The position numbers and the translations under genes are program-made. This document shows positions 34,097 to 42,767 of a DNA stretch of 61,593 bases, piece after piece. Every line of letters begins with the position of its first letter. The stretch's first letter is position 1. The stretch comes from a virus: IMG/VR virus record IMGVR_UViG_3300022074_000038, positions 1 through 61,593 of that record. One strand, given 5' to 3'. The notes under the pieces are model-generated. The model was given only the letters and a program-made list of their open reading frames with translations. It had not been told where the DNA came from and made no database searches.

Positions 34097-34461
34097 TGCA
34101 GATAGTAATCAATATTAACGGGGGCGCGGTGGATGTACTGCCGCAACCCAAACAAACCGACCCGACACTTTACACGTTTCGGGATGATATGAACGTGAAA
34201 CTAGCTATGGAGGAACTCGCCAACCTCTACATTGATGAAGCAATGCGTCAGGTAGGTACAGGTCACGGTTGTAAGACAGCCGCTGCTAAACTGTTGGGAT
34301 TTAACTCGTATCAAGCTTTTGTATATTGGGTAAAGCGCAGAGAGAACTCGTCAAGTGATAGTACTGTCGGACCTGTCGGACCTGTCGGTCCTGTACCACC
34401 AACTGTGGACGATGTTCGGCCTTCGAAAGATCGGATGCCATACCAGATGGACGGTGTATGA
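34096..34461 (+). CDS. Fis-type helix-turn-helix protein with a (GPV)3 insert
   Basis: 121 residues. Residues about 47-82 (DEAMRQVGTGHGCKTAAAKLLG, then NSYQAFVYWVKRR) look like a Fis/NtrC-type DNA-binding helix-turn-helix. After it comes [12 protein letters not shown] (residues 92-103), coded by DNA that closely matches the opposite strand of the collagen repeat in the fibre gene. The rest is disordered. It could bind one of the DNA dyads in this phage. The start overlaps the VWA stop by one base and the stop overlaps the next start by ATGA. Confidence 0.7.
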   Translation: MQIVININGGAVDVLPQPKQTDPTLYTFRDDMNVKLAMEELANLYIDEAMRQVGTGHGCKTAAAKLLGFNSYQAFVYWVKRRENSSSDSTVGPVGPVGPVPPTVDDVRPSKDRMPYQMDGV

Positions 34462-34646
34462 TGAGCAATATTTTTGTAGATAACCCGTTCATCCGCTGCC
34501 CCGAATGTAAAGGCGTAGGTAAAGAAATCGCTGAGCGCAACGTGATGATGAGTAAGGACAACCCATACGGTTACAAAGAGGAGTATGAGCGTGATTGTCG
34601 TAACTGCGATGGGCTTGGCGAAATCGAAAGGGATTATGATGATTGA
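34458..34646 (+). CDS. Stand-alone DnaJ-type zinc finger
   Basis: 62 residues with two CxxCxGxG motifs: C14-P-E-C17-K-G-V-G and C47-R-N-C50-D-G-L-G, the zinc-binding repeats of the DnaJ central domain, without a J domain. Some marine phage DNA polymerases carry such a domain fused inside them (from memory, the SAR116 phage HMO-2011); here it is a separate gene and the polymerase at 39986 lacks it. It overlaps both neighbours. Confidence 0.75.
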   Translation: MMSNIFVDNPFIRCPECKGVGKEIAERNVMMSKDNPYGYKEEYERDCRNCDGLGEIERDYDD

Positions 34647-34881
34647 ATTTTTTACAGCTTTGATCTTGCACTACGAGTTGCAGGGTAAAGAAGTTGAGGC
34701 AGTGGTGTGGTTTGAAACCGAAGCCGACTGCCGAGCGGTGATGCAAAACGGTATTGCAGCACCATTGTACGACGAGTTGTACGACTTGTACGGCAATAAC
34801 ATAATGATGTTCTGCGAAGTATCGGAGGGCGTCTCAAATATAATCAGGCCGAAAACACGGCCAACACAGGAGAATAACTAA
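34636..34881 (+). CDS. Hypothetical early protein
   Basis: 82 residues beginning MMIEFFTALILHYELQGKEVEAVVWF; the first part may be membrane-associated or a beta-alpha core. Two cysteines, no known motif. Two in-frame ATGs (34636, 34639) follow AAGGG. Overlaps the preceding stop by 11 bases and the next start by one. Function unknown. Confidence 0.6.
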   Translation: MMIEFFTALILHYELQGKEVEAVVWFETEADCRAVMQNGIAAPLYDELYDLYGNNIMMFCEVSEGVSNIIRPKTRPTQENN

Positions 34882-35879
34882 TGGCACTTACATACTCAGC
34901 ATTCCAAACTTTTGCAGAGGTGGAGCATCACTACAATGCTGTCAAACCTTTGATATCGAAATGCCACACCAAAGCGGAAGATATCCGACCCATCGGGGAT
35001 CGTAAGCGTAAGTGGGAGCGCATCGTTAAACTCAGCGATTACTGCTATGCGCTTCTTGACGGGTATTGCTTTGGCGACCCCGTGTTCAAAACGTGGGGAA
35101 CCGACAGAACCGTTACCAAAGCGGATACCGAATTTTATGCGGCTGTTGTGTGGCGCAAGCACCGTGACGGAACCACAAGCGTTAAGATACGCAACGGTAC
35201 AGGGCCGTGGAACCATGTCAGTAGGTATCAGTTCCTATTACGTCACCGACCGAGAGGTATGTACTTCCTAGTGTACAACGGGAAGCAGTATATCAGTCTG
35301 ACCAGTAATTACGGGGATAACGATAGACATTTCCTAGCCAAAGGCAGAACCGTGCCAAAAGATATAAAACCCCATTGGAAAGATTTTACGCACCGCAAAG
35401 ACAACACGGCGTTAGCCTTCAATCTAACTCCTGACGGGAAGTGGCTGCGTGATCCAGAAACAGGCGAGGATCTGCCGATACCGCCGCGTGTCAACAAGGC
35501 GTTGAAAGCCAAGTTCAAGGAGCCGCTGAGAGAGTTCTTTGAGTGGGGTATGACGATCGCAAACATGCTACCGCTTACAGATAACGACTACACCCGAAAG
35601 ATGCGCACCGAGGCGTATGAATATTATTCAACACCAGAGAACATCGGGTACATACGATCCAGAGATACCTACAATGTGAAGAATTGTAGGAGTATAATTA
35701 CAGACCCCAAACACCCGCTGCGCCTGCATCTGTTTGTAGAGTTCGCGGAAACTACGAGTGAGGGTTGGTGGCAAAACTGTACTTACAAAGTGCAAAAAGT
35801 AGAGACGAAGGAGGATCTGTCAGCAATACGAAACAAATACAATAACTGGGTGAACAAGCACCTTGGTTTCAAATCATAA
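34881..35879 (+). CDS. Hypothetical early protein, 332 residues
   Basis: A basic, aromatic-rich protein (RYQFLLRHRPRGMYFLVYNG; TEGWWQ-type patches) with no membrane segment and no motif that I can tie to a family. Preceded by the usual GGAGAATAACTA ribosome site. It lies in the early operon between small zinc proteins and another unknown gene. Function unknown. Confidence 0.65.
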   Translation: MALTYSAFQTFAEVEHHYNAVKPLISKCHTKAEDIRPIGDRKRKWERIVKLSDYCYALLDGYCFGDPVFKTWGTDRTVTKADTEFYAAVVWRKHRDGTTSVKIRNGTGPWNHVSRYQFLLRHRPRGMYFLVYNGKQYISLTSNYGDNDRHFLAKGRTVPKDIKPHWKDFTHRKDNTALAFNLTPDGKWLRDPETGEDLPIPPRVNKALKAKFKEPLREFFEWGMTIANMLPLTDNDYTRKMRTEAYEYYSTPENIGYIRSRDTYNVKNCRSIITDPKHPLRLHLFVEFAETTSEGWWQNCTYKVQKVETKEDLSAIRNKYNNWVNKHLGFKS

Positions 35880-35900
35880 TATAAAAATGGAGAATGACTA

Positions 35901-36800
35901 ATGAGTATTTATGTAAATTTACTAACAGTGAGCCAAGCTAAGGAAGAAGGTTCAAAGTACCCCCAACAGTACCACGATGACAAGCTACTACTCTTTGCGA
36001 AAGAACTAAAACTTGTGATGAAAAGTTATCAGACAGTTTCACGTAATGCTGAAACTATGTGGGTGTTTCGTGAGGGCGACAGCTTTTGTATGGGGTATAT
36101 TGGTTTCGGTAACTTTATGGACAAAGGTGATGGGGTAAACAGGTACGCAATATTTTCGCCACATATTGAAAATTGTAAGTACGCTTCTGGTCGTCGGCAA
36201 AACATGAAGTTATCTATAAACCTAAAGCAAGCGGTAAAAGCCTGCTCCGCGCTTAGACCATTAAACGTGGAGCATGTCATGCGGATAACAGGTAGTAACT
36301 GTGCGCGACAGCGGCGTAAGTTTGTCTCTGAAGCTAGAGACGTTGTGGTAACTGACAAAAGGAAAATGATAGACAAACTTTTTACCTTAGATGCAGACAT
36401 TCTACGCCCAAATGAAATACAAGAAGAACTACGACACCTAGTTGATACCGGACACACGTTTCTAAACCCAACACTGGGAGAGAAGTTGTCGAGTATGTTT
36501 GCAAACATTAGCGAGGTGAGGGCAACATCTAAGGCTGAAGCACAGCCCATGCTGTTCGTTGAAGCTATTAGTACCTTTGGTAAACCTAAATACCGTGTGG
36601 CAGAAGGTGTAAATGTAGATCACCTGACTACTTCTTGGGAATATAAAGAAAATTATGAAGTAAAGGTATATTCTCAAGAGGATATCCCCGAAGAAATATC
36701 TGGCAAGATGGCGGTTCTGTCAATGGTGGAACAAGGTCGGTACGTTGCGGGTGTTGGCTATCGCGCTACTGAAACCATATTTTTTCTTAAAAGTGTTTGA
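35901..36800 (+). CDS. Hypothetical early protein, 299 residues
   Basis: A mixed alpha/beta protein with YAIFSPHIENCKYASGRRQN and a central helical, charged region (LRPNEIQEELRHLVDTGHTF). No catalytic signature recognised. Good ribosome site (ATGGAGAATGACTA). Neighbouring genes suggest a nucleic-acid role but nothing in the sequence proves it. Confidence 0.65.
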   Translation: MSIYVNLLTVSQAKEEGSKYPQQYHDDKLLLFAKELKLVMKSYQTVSRNAETMWVFREGDSFCMGYIGFGNFMDKGDGVNRYAIFSPHIENCKYASGRRQNMKLSINLKQAVKACSALRPLNVEHVMRITGSNCARQRRKFVSEARDVVVTDKRKMIDKLFTLDADILRPNEIQEELRHLVDTGHTFLNPTLGEKLSSMFANISEVRATSKAEAQPMLFVEAISTFGKPKYRVAEGVNVDHLTTSWEYKENYEVKVYSQEDIPEEISGKMAVLSMVEQGRYVAGVGYRATETIFFLKSV

Positions 36801-36806
36801 CACTAC

Positions 36807-37064
36807 GTGAGTGTATGTGATAACAAGACTTATCGCGTTCTACTACATCCTAATACAGGAAAAGTAGAAATAACATGTTTTGGCCTAGAAGCTATTGACG
36901 CGGCAGCATTAGGTGACTATATAAACATGTGTGACACACCCGAGTGGGTACAACGAAAGGTAGCTGTACTAACTATGACTAGCGATAAACCACCGACTGA
37001 GACAGTCAAAGGTGTTGGTCGGCGTATAGATACAAATACTTTTTGGTTATTCCACGAAAGGTAG
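36807..37064 (+). CDS. Small hypothetical protein, GTG start
   Basis: 85 residues starting at GTG 36807, 6 bases after the previous stop, with no in-frame ATG upstream. The protein resembles a small beta-alpha fold (TYRVLLHPNTGKVEITCFG). Its TAG stop (37062-37064) is supplied by dyad copy 9. Family unknown. Confidence 0.55.
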   Translation: MSVCDNKTYRVLLHPNTGKVEITCFGLEAIDAAALGDYINMCDTPEWVQRKVAVLTMTSDKPPTETVKGVGRRIDTNTFWLFHER

Positions 37065-37075
37065 TGTTTCACTAC
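37061..37075. repeat. Early dyad GTAGTG-N3-CACTAC, copy 9
   Basis: Perfect arms, spacer TTT, covering the stop of the 36807 gene. TCGATGCCAGTTCT (37103-37116), related to the core of the 50-bp repeats, follows 27 bases downstream. Confidence 0.85.
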
Positions 37076-37127
37076 CATTGCGGGGGCGGGAGATCGCCCT
37101 CGTCGATGCCAGTTCTTAGGGGGGTTT

Positions 37128-37412
37128 ATGACACCGGAAGCCAAGGTAAAGAAAAAAGTAGTAAGTATCCTGAAGGAAGTGGGTGCGTATTATTTTTATC
37201 CTGTCACAGGTGGATACGGACGTAGTGGTGTTCCCGATATAATCGTTTGTCACAAAGGTAAGTTTGTAGGGATTGAATGCAAAGCGGGGAAAAATAAACC
37301 CACTGCATTACAGCAAAAGAACCTACACGATATCATAGAGGCAGGTGGTATAGCACTGGTTATCAATGAAGAAAGTATGAGCCTCATAGAGGCGATTTTT
37401 AAAAAACTCTAA
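37128..37412 (+). CDS. VRR-NUC nuclease
   Basis: 94 residues. The stand-alone VRR-NUC fold has E4, G34-V-P-D37, E50-C-K52 and K/Q-rich TALQQKN following, which is the PD-(D/E)xK active site. Such proteins are structure-specific nucleases; phage versions resemble Holliday junction resolvases. A strong ribosome site (GGGGGG) precedes ATG 37128. Confidence 0.85.
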   Translation: MTPEAKVKKKVVSILKEVGAYYFYPVTGGYGRSGVPDIIVCHKGKFVGIECKAGKNKPTALQQKNLHDIIEAGGIALVINEESMSLIEAIFKKL

Positions 37413-37428
37413 ATGGAGAATAGCAAAC

Positions 37429-38265
37429 ATGGCTATCACAGAAAAGAAAATAGTAGAACCCTCTGCACAAACACTGCAAATCAGTCAGTTTAAAAAAGGG
37501 CGTGTTCGTTTACGGATGGTTGGTACAACGCCGTTGTACTTTAACAGCATGAGTGCAAAGACAATGAGAGATCTTGCTGCGCCTAAAGAAAAAATAAAAG
37601 GGAAGAAAAGCACAGGAATGAAGCACGATCCTGTTAAAGAGTTTTATGATTCCGCGTACAAAAAAGATTTTGGGGAGACAATGTTGTGTTTCCCTGCACC
37701 GGGGGTTAAAGCAGCTATGGCTACAGCGGCCCTAGAAACGGAGAACGTATCTAAAGCATCCGTGCAGCGTTTGATTTTTATGCCGCAAACTCATATTCAA
37801 ATTTGGGGTAAGCCACAATTAAAAACTGACATTGTTCGCACGGCAGATATTAAACGTACCCCAGATGTGAGGACACGTTGTTATTTACCGCGTTGGTGTG
37901 CGGAAGTTGATATCGCTTATGTCCAACCGACTTTAAGTGCTTATGGTATTGTTTCATTACTCAGCAATGCAGGCGCAATTATTGGCATTGGCGATTTTCG
38001 ACAAGAGAAAGGTCGCGGTTCATACGGCACGTTTGTTGTAGGTACAATGGACGAAGACGGCCATGATGATTGGACTGATCTTATGCCAGACGGTAGCTCT
38101 CCACAAAAAGTTTGGCAAGAGTTGATGTCTGAGGGGCGTGAGGTCCAACAGGCGGCTATGAGCAACCCTGAATATGCTGACGAAGTTACAGCGGATCTAG
38201 TTGAGTACGTTAAATCTGAGATGGATCGTAGGTTTGATCCAGACGTTCAGATAGCCGCAGAATAA
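37429..38265 (+). CDS. Unrecognised DNA-metabolism-block protein
   Basis: 278 residues. Notable stretches are VGTTPLYFNSMSAKTMRDLA (residues about 31-50), PAPGVKAAMATAALETE, and the glycine-rich loop GIGDFRQEKGRGSYGTF (about 187-203), with an acidic C-terminal tail. The glycine-rich loop recalls RAMP/Cas7-like folds, but that is only a visual impression. It lies between a nuclease gene and the G-rich element. Ribosome site AATGGAGAATAGC. Confidence 0.65.
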   Translation: MAITEKKIVEPSAQTLQISQFKKGRVRLRMVGTTPLYFNSMSAKTMRDLAAPKEKIKGKKSTGMKHDPVKEFYDSAYKKDFGETMLCFPAPGVKAAMATAALETENVSKASVQRLIFMPQTHIQIWGKPQLKTDIVRTADIKRTPDVRTRCYLPRWCAEVDIAYVQPTLSAYGIVSLLSNAGAIIGIGDFRQEKGRGSYGTFVVGTMDEDGHDDWTDLMPDGSSPQKVWQELMSEGREVQQAAMSNPEYADEVTADLVEYVKSEMDRRFDPDVQIAAE

Positions 38266-38289
38266 GCAAGCAGCGGTATCACTTTATTT

Positions 38290-38886
38290 GGTCGGGGTCC
38301 GGTACGATATGGTTGGGCGTGGAGAGTTACGGTGCGGCAAGGCGGTCGAGGCGCGGTATGGAGAGGTACGTTTCGTTCAGGTGGGGCGCGTTCAGGCGGT
38401 CGTGGTTCGGGTCGGTTTGGTCGGGTCGGGTGTGGTCAGTCAAGGCGGTCGAGGCGTGTTAGGTTGAGGCCTGTCTGGGTCCGTTTAGGTCCGGTCTGGC
38501 GGTCGAGGCGCGGTGAGTTGGGTTAAGGCACGGACGGGCGTGGCACGGCGGTCATGGTGTGGCATAGCAAGGCGAGGTTAGGCAACGGTTTGGCTAGGCG
38601 GTCTAGGCGCGGCGCGCTCGGCGCGGTTTGGTTTGGTCTGGATGGCTTGTTTGGATGCGGCAGGGCGGTCAAGTTAAGGCTTGTTGGGTCGAGGTGGCGA
38701 ACGGCGGGTTGCGGCAAGGCGGTCGGGGAACGGTTCGGTGAGGCATGGTAGCCGAGGTGAGGCTGGGTGAGTTTGGGTGTGGTTTTGGCAAGGCGGTCAC
38801 GGCACGGCTAGGTGCGGTCAGTTTAGGCGCGGTGGGGTTAGGCGGTTATGGCACGTCCCGATGCGGCGGGGCACGGTCGGGCTAGG
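38290..38886 (+). repeat. G-rich pentamer element: GGNNN array punctuated by GGCGGTC
   Basis: A gene-free stretch of about 600 bases, very G-rich on the plus strand (29 G and 4 A in 38401-38460). GGCGGTC recurs at 38341, 38395, 38444, 38498, 38547, 38597, 38664, 38718 and 38792, and GGCGGTT at 38841. Units are 54, 49, 54, 49, 50, 67, 54, 74 and 49 bases; most equal 4 modulo 5. Each is GGCGG, four bases, then a run of GGNNN pentamers. No frame gives a protein-like product. It could be an origin, a structured RNA or a recombination site. Confidence 0.85.
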
Positions 38887-38916
38887 CACTAGAATATAAT
38901 TTGGATTGGAGAAGAT

Positions 38917-39411
38917 ATGAATTTTAAGAAGAGTGATAAGCAAAGGCTTATAAATGAATATGCATCAGAAACGGGTAAGAATACCTTAGATGTTGCAGAC
39001 ATACGTGTTTGGTTAAAAGAAAAACCTAATCACGAATTTTACGAGTATGTCTTTGGTGCTTCTGATGATAAGAAGATTGAAGAATACGAGAAAGATCGTA
39101 TCTCAGGGTTAATTCGTGGTTTACGTATAACTGTAAAACATGAAGTGACAAAAGATGTTAAAGTTAGGATTAAAGTAGCAGATTACCCTGCTTACATTAG
39201 CCCTATGAAAGATAGGAAGCAGGGGGGCGGGTACGTACCCTTTGATCCTAATAGTGAGACTTCTCAACAGGAGTTAAGATTACAGGCAGCGCAGGCTATG
39301 GCTGCATGGATTTCACGTTATCGTGGGTGTGTTGAACACTCCGGTTACGACATTACTCCAATGGAAGAACTCGTTCATAAATTACGTGGCTTAGATGAAG
39401 AAGCCGCTTAA
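38917..39411 (+). CDS. Hypothetical early protein, 164 residues
   Basis: A mixed protein with a charged helical start (MNFKKSDKQRLINEYASETG), IADYPAYISPM-type middle strand and a helical C terminus (AAQAMAAWISRYRG). TATAAT at 38894-38899 lies just upstream but has no matching -35. Ribosome site TTGGAGAAG. Family not recognised. Confidence 0.65.
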   Translation: MNFKKSDKQRLINEYASETGKNTLDVADIRVWLKEKPNHEFYEYVFGASDDKKIEEYEKDRISGLIRGLRITVKHEVTKDVKVRIKVADYPAYISPMKDRKQGGGYVPFDPNSETSQQELRLQAAQAMAAWISRYRGCVEHSGYDITPMEELVHKLRGLDEEAA

Positions 39412-39437
39412 ACCCTAAAGTTTAAAGGAGAATGGCT

Positions 39438-39872
39438 ATGGGTAAGAAAGCAGAAAAGGTTTGGGCGTACATTGTGAAGCATCCAACGGCCTCTAATGCA
39501 AAAATTGCTAAAGCGTGTAAGTGTTCGCCATCTTATATACACCTGCTAAAGAAAAAGATCGGCACACCGAAAGAGGTGTTGGAAGAAGTAAATCTAACTG
39601 TAACACGTTCCGAAGTCCTCGACACAGCTAAAGACTATGTGACGAAGGATCGCGCTGCGGAGCATGGTGACATGGAGACTAACTTCAACACCATTTCGCG
39701 ATACTGGTCTGTGCATCTGGATGCGCAAATAACCCCGACAGATGTTGCGGTTATGATGAACCTGCTCAAGGTTGCGCGGATAAAGTCTAACCCAAAGTCT
39801 AAAGATAATTGGGTTGATGGTGCAGGGTACATGGCTTGCGGTGGAGAGATTGCCAGTGCCTTACGTGCGTAA
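39438..39872 (+). CDS. HTH plus DUF6378-like protein
   Basis: 144 residues. Residues about 17-40 (SNAKIAKACKCSPSYIHLLKKKIG) form a helix-turn-helix. The C-terminal part EHGDMETNFNTISRYW...DVAVMMNLLKVARI...DNWVDGAGYMACGGE matches DUF6378 (named from memory), frequent in phages next to replication genes. The start is set at 39438 because GGAG lies 7 bases upstream; the frame also has ATG at 39432, too close to the ribosome site. Role unknown, possibly DNA binding. Confidence 0.75.
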   Translation: MGKKAEKVWAYIVKHPTASNAKIAKACKCSPSYIHLLKKKIGTPKEVLEEVNLTVTRSEVLDTAKDYVTKDRAAEHGDMETNFNTISRYWSVHLDAQITPTDVAVMMNLLKVARIKSNPKSKDNWVDGAGYMACGGEIASALRA

Positions 39873-40056
39873 GCCTAGTAAGCCTAGTAAGTCCAAGAAA
39901 GCAAAGATTGGGGCGGGTGTTTATGACGCTCGCTTCAACGACAAAAAAGTAACGCTATCCAAAGCACCGTGGGAGAACGACGAAGATGGACATAGTGACG
40001 TTGGATTTCGAGACGTACTACGACAAGGAGTACAGCCTGTCGAAGATGACGACTGA
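39856..40056 (+). CDS. Small basic protein, GTG start (uncertain)
   Basis: 66 residues from GTG 39856 with GGAGA 8 bases upstream. The first half is basic (RKPSKPSKSKKAKIG), the second acidic. It bridges a gap between the DUF6378 gene and the polymerase gene and overlaps the latter by 71 bases. No homologue is recognised; it may be a real short gene or a chance frame. Confidence 0.4.
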   Translation: MPYVRKPSKPSKSKKAKIGAGVYDARFNDKKVTLSKAPWENDEDGHSDVGFRDVLRQGVQPVEDDD

Positions 40057-41812
40057 AGAATACGTGCGTGATAAGCGTTTTGAGGTTATAGGCCTTGCGA
40101 TTAAAAAGAACAGTAAGCCTACTAAATGGATTACCAGACCAGCACTAATAGAAAGTTTACTATCACACATAGACTTCTCTAACAGTGCTATACTTTGCCA
40201 TAACACTATGTTTGATGGCGCAATACTTTCATGGCGGTACGGTGTAAAACCAAAAGTTTGGTTTGATACAATGTGTATGAGCCGTGCCCTACACGGTATA
40301 GAAACCAGTGCTTCTTTAAAAGCGGTAGCGGAACGCTACGGCGTAGGTGTTAAAGGTACAGAAGTTAATAACGCTAAAGGTAAACGCCAATCCGATTTTA
40401 CTGTACAAGAGCTTGCAAGCTACGGCGAATATGGAAAAAACGATGTAGATTTAACTCATAATTTATTTAGGATTATGGGGCAGGCGTTCCCTCGACAAGA
40501 ATTAAAGTTGATTGATTTAACTCTACGGATGTTCATTGAACCCACATTAGATTTGGATTTAGGATTGCTTGAGCAGCATTTAGAAGACACTCGTGAACGC
40601 AAAGACAAACTATTGCGCGACGCAAATGTCACCGACAAAAAAGATTTGATGTCAAACCCTAAGTTCGCCGACATGCTAAGAGAGCTTGGTGTGGAACCAC
40701 CTATGAAAATAAGCCCAACTACAGGCAAGCAGACATACGCTTTAGCCAAAGCTGATGAAGGTTTTAAAGCCTTACAAGAACATGAAGATGATAGGGTACA
40801 AACTTTAGTCGCTGCACGTTTGGGTAGCAAAAGTACCTTAGAGGAAACACGCACCGAGAGGTTTATATCTATTAGTAAACGTGGGCTTCTTCCGGTCCCT
40901 GTTAGATACTACGCTGCTCACACAGGTAGATGGGGCGGGGCCGATAAGATAAACTTACAAAATTTACCGAGCCGTGGGCCAAATGCAAAGAAGCTGAAAA
41001 AAGCATTGGTTGCTCCCGAAGGCTATACGCTCATAGATGCAGACAGCGCGCAGATTGAAGCTAGAGTTCTGGCATGGTTTGCAGGGCAAGATGATCTTAC
41101 AACTGCATTCGCAAACGGTGAGGATGTGTACATAAAAATGGCTGCACGTATATATGGATGTGAAGAAGAGGACGTTACGAAAGATCAACGCTTTGTAGGT
41201 AAAACTACTATCCTTGGCGCAGGCTACGGCATGGGGGCTGAGAAGTTTGGCACACAATTAAAGACGTTTGGGTATGAAGTATCACCTGACGAAGCAAGAA
41301 GAATTATAAAAATTTACCGCGATGCTAACTATAAAATTAGTAAGGTATGGCGCGATGCCCATTACATGGTGCAGCAGCTTACCAATGGTAGATCTGCTAT
41401 GTTTGGTCGAAAGGGCGTTGTTAAGGTATCGGGAGATAGCAGTTCATTAGTTATGCCTAATGGCCTTAGTATTATTTATGATAATCTAAATAGTGAACAA
41501 GGTGAAAAAGGTCTTGAGTATAGTTATAAAACTCGACGTGGGCGTACTAGAATATACGGCGGTAAGGTAATTGAGAACGTGTGCCAAGCACTAGCACGTT
41601 GTATTATAGGTGAGCAAATGTTAAGAATAAGTAAGAAACGCAAGGTTGTGCTTACCGTACACGACTCGATTGTTTGCTGTGTGAAGGATGAAGAAGTACC
41701 CGAAGCGCAAGCGTTTATTGAGGATTGTATGCGATGGACGCCTGACTGGGCAGTGGGCCTACCTGTAGATTGCGAGAGCGGCACAGGTAAATCATACGGA
41801 GATTGTGAGTGA
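39986..41812 (+). CDS. Family A DNA polymerase with 3'-5' exonuclease
   Basis: 608 residues. Exonuclease: ExoI D7-F-E9 in TLDFETYYD, ExoII in LCHNTMFDGAIL, ExoIII in YGKNDVDLTHNLF. Polymerase: HTGRWGGADKINLQNLPSRG, motif A starting D351 (DADSAQIEARVLAWFAG), motif B (RFVGKTTILGAGYGMG), motif C H559-D560 (VLTVHDSIVC). It is the replicative enzyme, T7-like in organisation but without a fused zinc domain. The 3' end overlaps the Cas4-like gene by four bases. Confidence 0.92.
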   Translation: MDIVTLDFETYYDKEYSLSKMTTEEYVRDKRFEVIGLAIKKNSKPTKWITRPALIESLLSHIDFSNSAILCHNTMFDGAILSWRYGVKPKVWFDTMCMSRALHGIETSASLKAVAERYGVGVKGTEVNNAKGKRQSDFTVQELASYGEYGKNDVDLTHNLFRIMGQAFPRQELKLIDLTLRMFIEPTLDLDLGLLEQHLEDTRERKDKLLRDANVTDKKDLMSNPKFADMLRELGVEPPMKISPTTGKQTYALAKADEGFKALQEHEDDRVQTLVAARLGSKSTLEETRTERFISISKRGLLPVPVRYYAAHTGRWGGADKINLQNLPSRGPNAKKLKKALVAPEGYTLIDADSAQIEARVLAWFAGQDDLTTAFANGEDVYIKMAARIYGCEEEDVTKDQRFVGKTTILGAGYGMGAEKFGTQLKTFGYEVSPDEARRIIKIYRDANYKISKVWRDAHYMVQQLTNGRSAMFGRKGVVKVSGDSSSLVMPNGLSIIYDNLNSEQGEKGLEYSYKTRRGRTRIYGGKVIENVCQALARCIIGEQMLRISKKRKVVLTVHDSIVCCVKDEEVPEAQAFIEDCMRWTPDWAVGLPVDCESGTGKSYGDCE

Positions 41813-42480
41813 GCATAGCACCTTGGTCGTTTAGTAAAGCTAAAGCTTTTGAAACGTGCCCAAAACAATTCTACCATGAAAAGATATTAAAACAATATCC
41901 TTTTGAAGAAACTGAGGCCATGCGATATGGCACTGAGTTTCACAAAGCATGTGAAAATTATATTGGGTCGAGTACCGCATTACCTCCACAATTTGAGTTT
42001 ATTAGAGCCACCCTTGACGCTTTGAACAACAAGCGCGGCGTTAAGATATGTGAAAAGAAGTTAGGTCTAACGGCTGATTTAAAACCATGCGATTTCTTTA
42101 ATGATCGTGTTTGGTTTAGGGGCATTGCGGATTTAATAATTGTAGATGTGTTAGCTGAAATTGCGTGGGTAATAGATTATAAGACAGGTAAGTCTGCAAG
42201 GTATGCAGATAAAGGTCAGCTTGAGCTTATGGCCCTGACAATATTTAAACATTATCCAGAAGTTAAAAAAGTTAAGGCTGGGCTACTATTTGTAGTAGCA
42301 AACAAGTTGATAAAAGAAGAGTATGAAATTTCTTCTGAACCTAATCTTTGGGAGAAATGGTTGGGAGTTTATGGTAGAATGGAGAAAGCGTTTGACACAG
42401 ATGTCTGGAATCCACGTCCTTCTGGTTTGTGCAAACGTCACTGCAAAGTTTTAGAATGTCCACATAACGGGAATAACTAA
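41809..42480 (+). CDS. Cas4/AddB-like PD-(D/E)xK exonuclease with probable Fe-S cluster
   Basis: 223 residues, GTG start overlapping the polymerase stop (GTGA). Active-site pattern: H45, D108, D123-Y-K125 in WVIDYKTGK, Q137. Four cysteines, C17 near the start and C208, C212, C217 at the end, sit as in Cas4/AddB iron-sulphur nucleases. It probably resects DNA ends for recombination or degrades host DNA. Confidence 0.85.
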   Translation: MSIAPWSFSKAKAFETCPKQFYHEKILKQYPFEETEAMRYGTEFHKACENYIGSSTALPPQFEFIRATLDALNNKRGVKICEKKLGLTADLKPCDFFNDRVWFRGIADLIIVDVLAEIAWVIDYKTGKSARYADKGQLELMALTIFKHYPEVKKVKAGLLFVVANKLIKEEYEISSEPNLWEKWLGVYGRMEKAFDTDVWNPRPSGLCKRHCKVLECPHNGNN

Positions 42481-42767
42481 TGCCTTACAAAAACAAACCA
42501 AGACCGTACAAAAAAGAATATAAGCAACAAAAAGAAAGAGGTGAACACGAGGATCGCATGGAGCGGCAACGTGCGCGGCGTAAGATGGATAAGACTGGCA
42601 AGGATGCCAACAAGAACGGCAAAGCCGACAAGCGCGAGGGTAAAGATATCGCGCACAAGAAACCGCTCAGTAAGGGTGGCAAAAATAAAGACGGTGTAAA
42701 AGTACAAAGCCGCAAGAAAAATAGAGCCGCTGGCGGTGCTATGAGCAGTCCCAAGAAGAAACGGTAG
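42480..42767 (+). CDS. Very basic protein with HNH-like C terminus
   Basis: 95 residues, strongly basic throughout (PYKKEYKQQKERGEHEDRME...). The C-terminal HKKPLSKGGKNKDGVKVQ, then RKKNRAAGG, recalls the second half of an HNH nuclease (H...N...N), but no upstream Cys/His finger is present. It is one-base coupled (TAATG) to the Cas4-like gene, and its TAG stop is part of dyad copy 10. Possibly a DNA-bending or degraded nuclease protein. Confidence 0.6.
   Translation: MPYKNKPRPYKKEYKQQKERGEHEDRMERQRARRKMDKTGKDANKNGKADKREGKDIAHKKPLSKGGKNKDGVKVQSRKKNRAAGGAMSSPKKKR

Noticed and set aside
38332-38751. Short frames (Arg/Gly/Trp-rich, and Pro-rich on the other strand) in the G-rich element
   Set aside because: Composition follows the GGNNN pentamers, frames overlap on both strands, and no ribosome site precedes them.
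38341-38847. CRISPR array
   Set aside because: Spacing of the GGCGGTC marks is near 50 bases, but the conserved part is only 7-10 bases and the intervals follow the GGNNN pattern instead of being unique spacers; no cas genes are present (the Cas4-like gene fits phage recombination).
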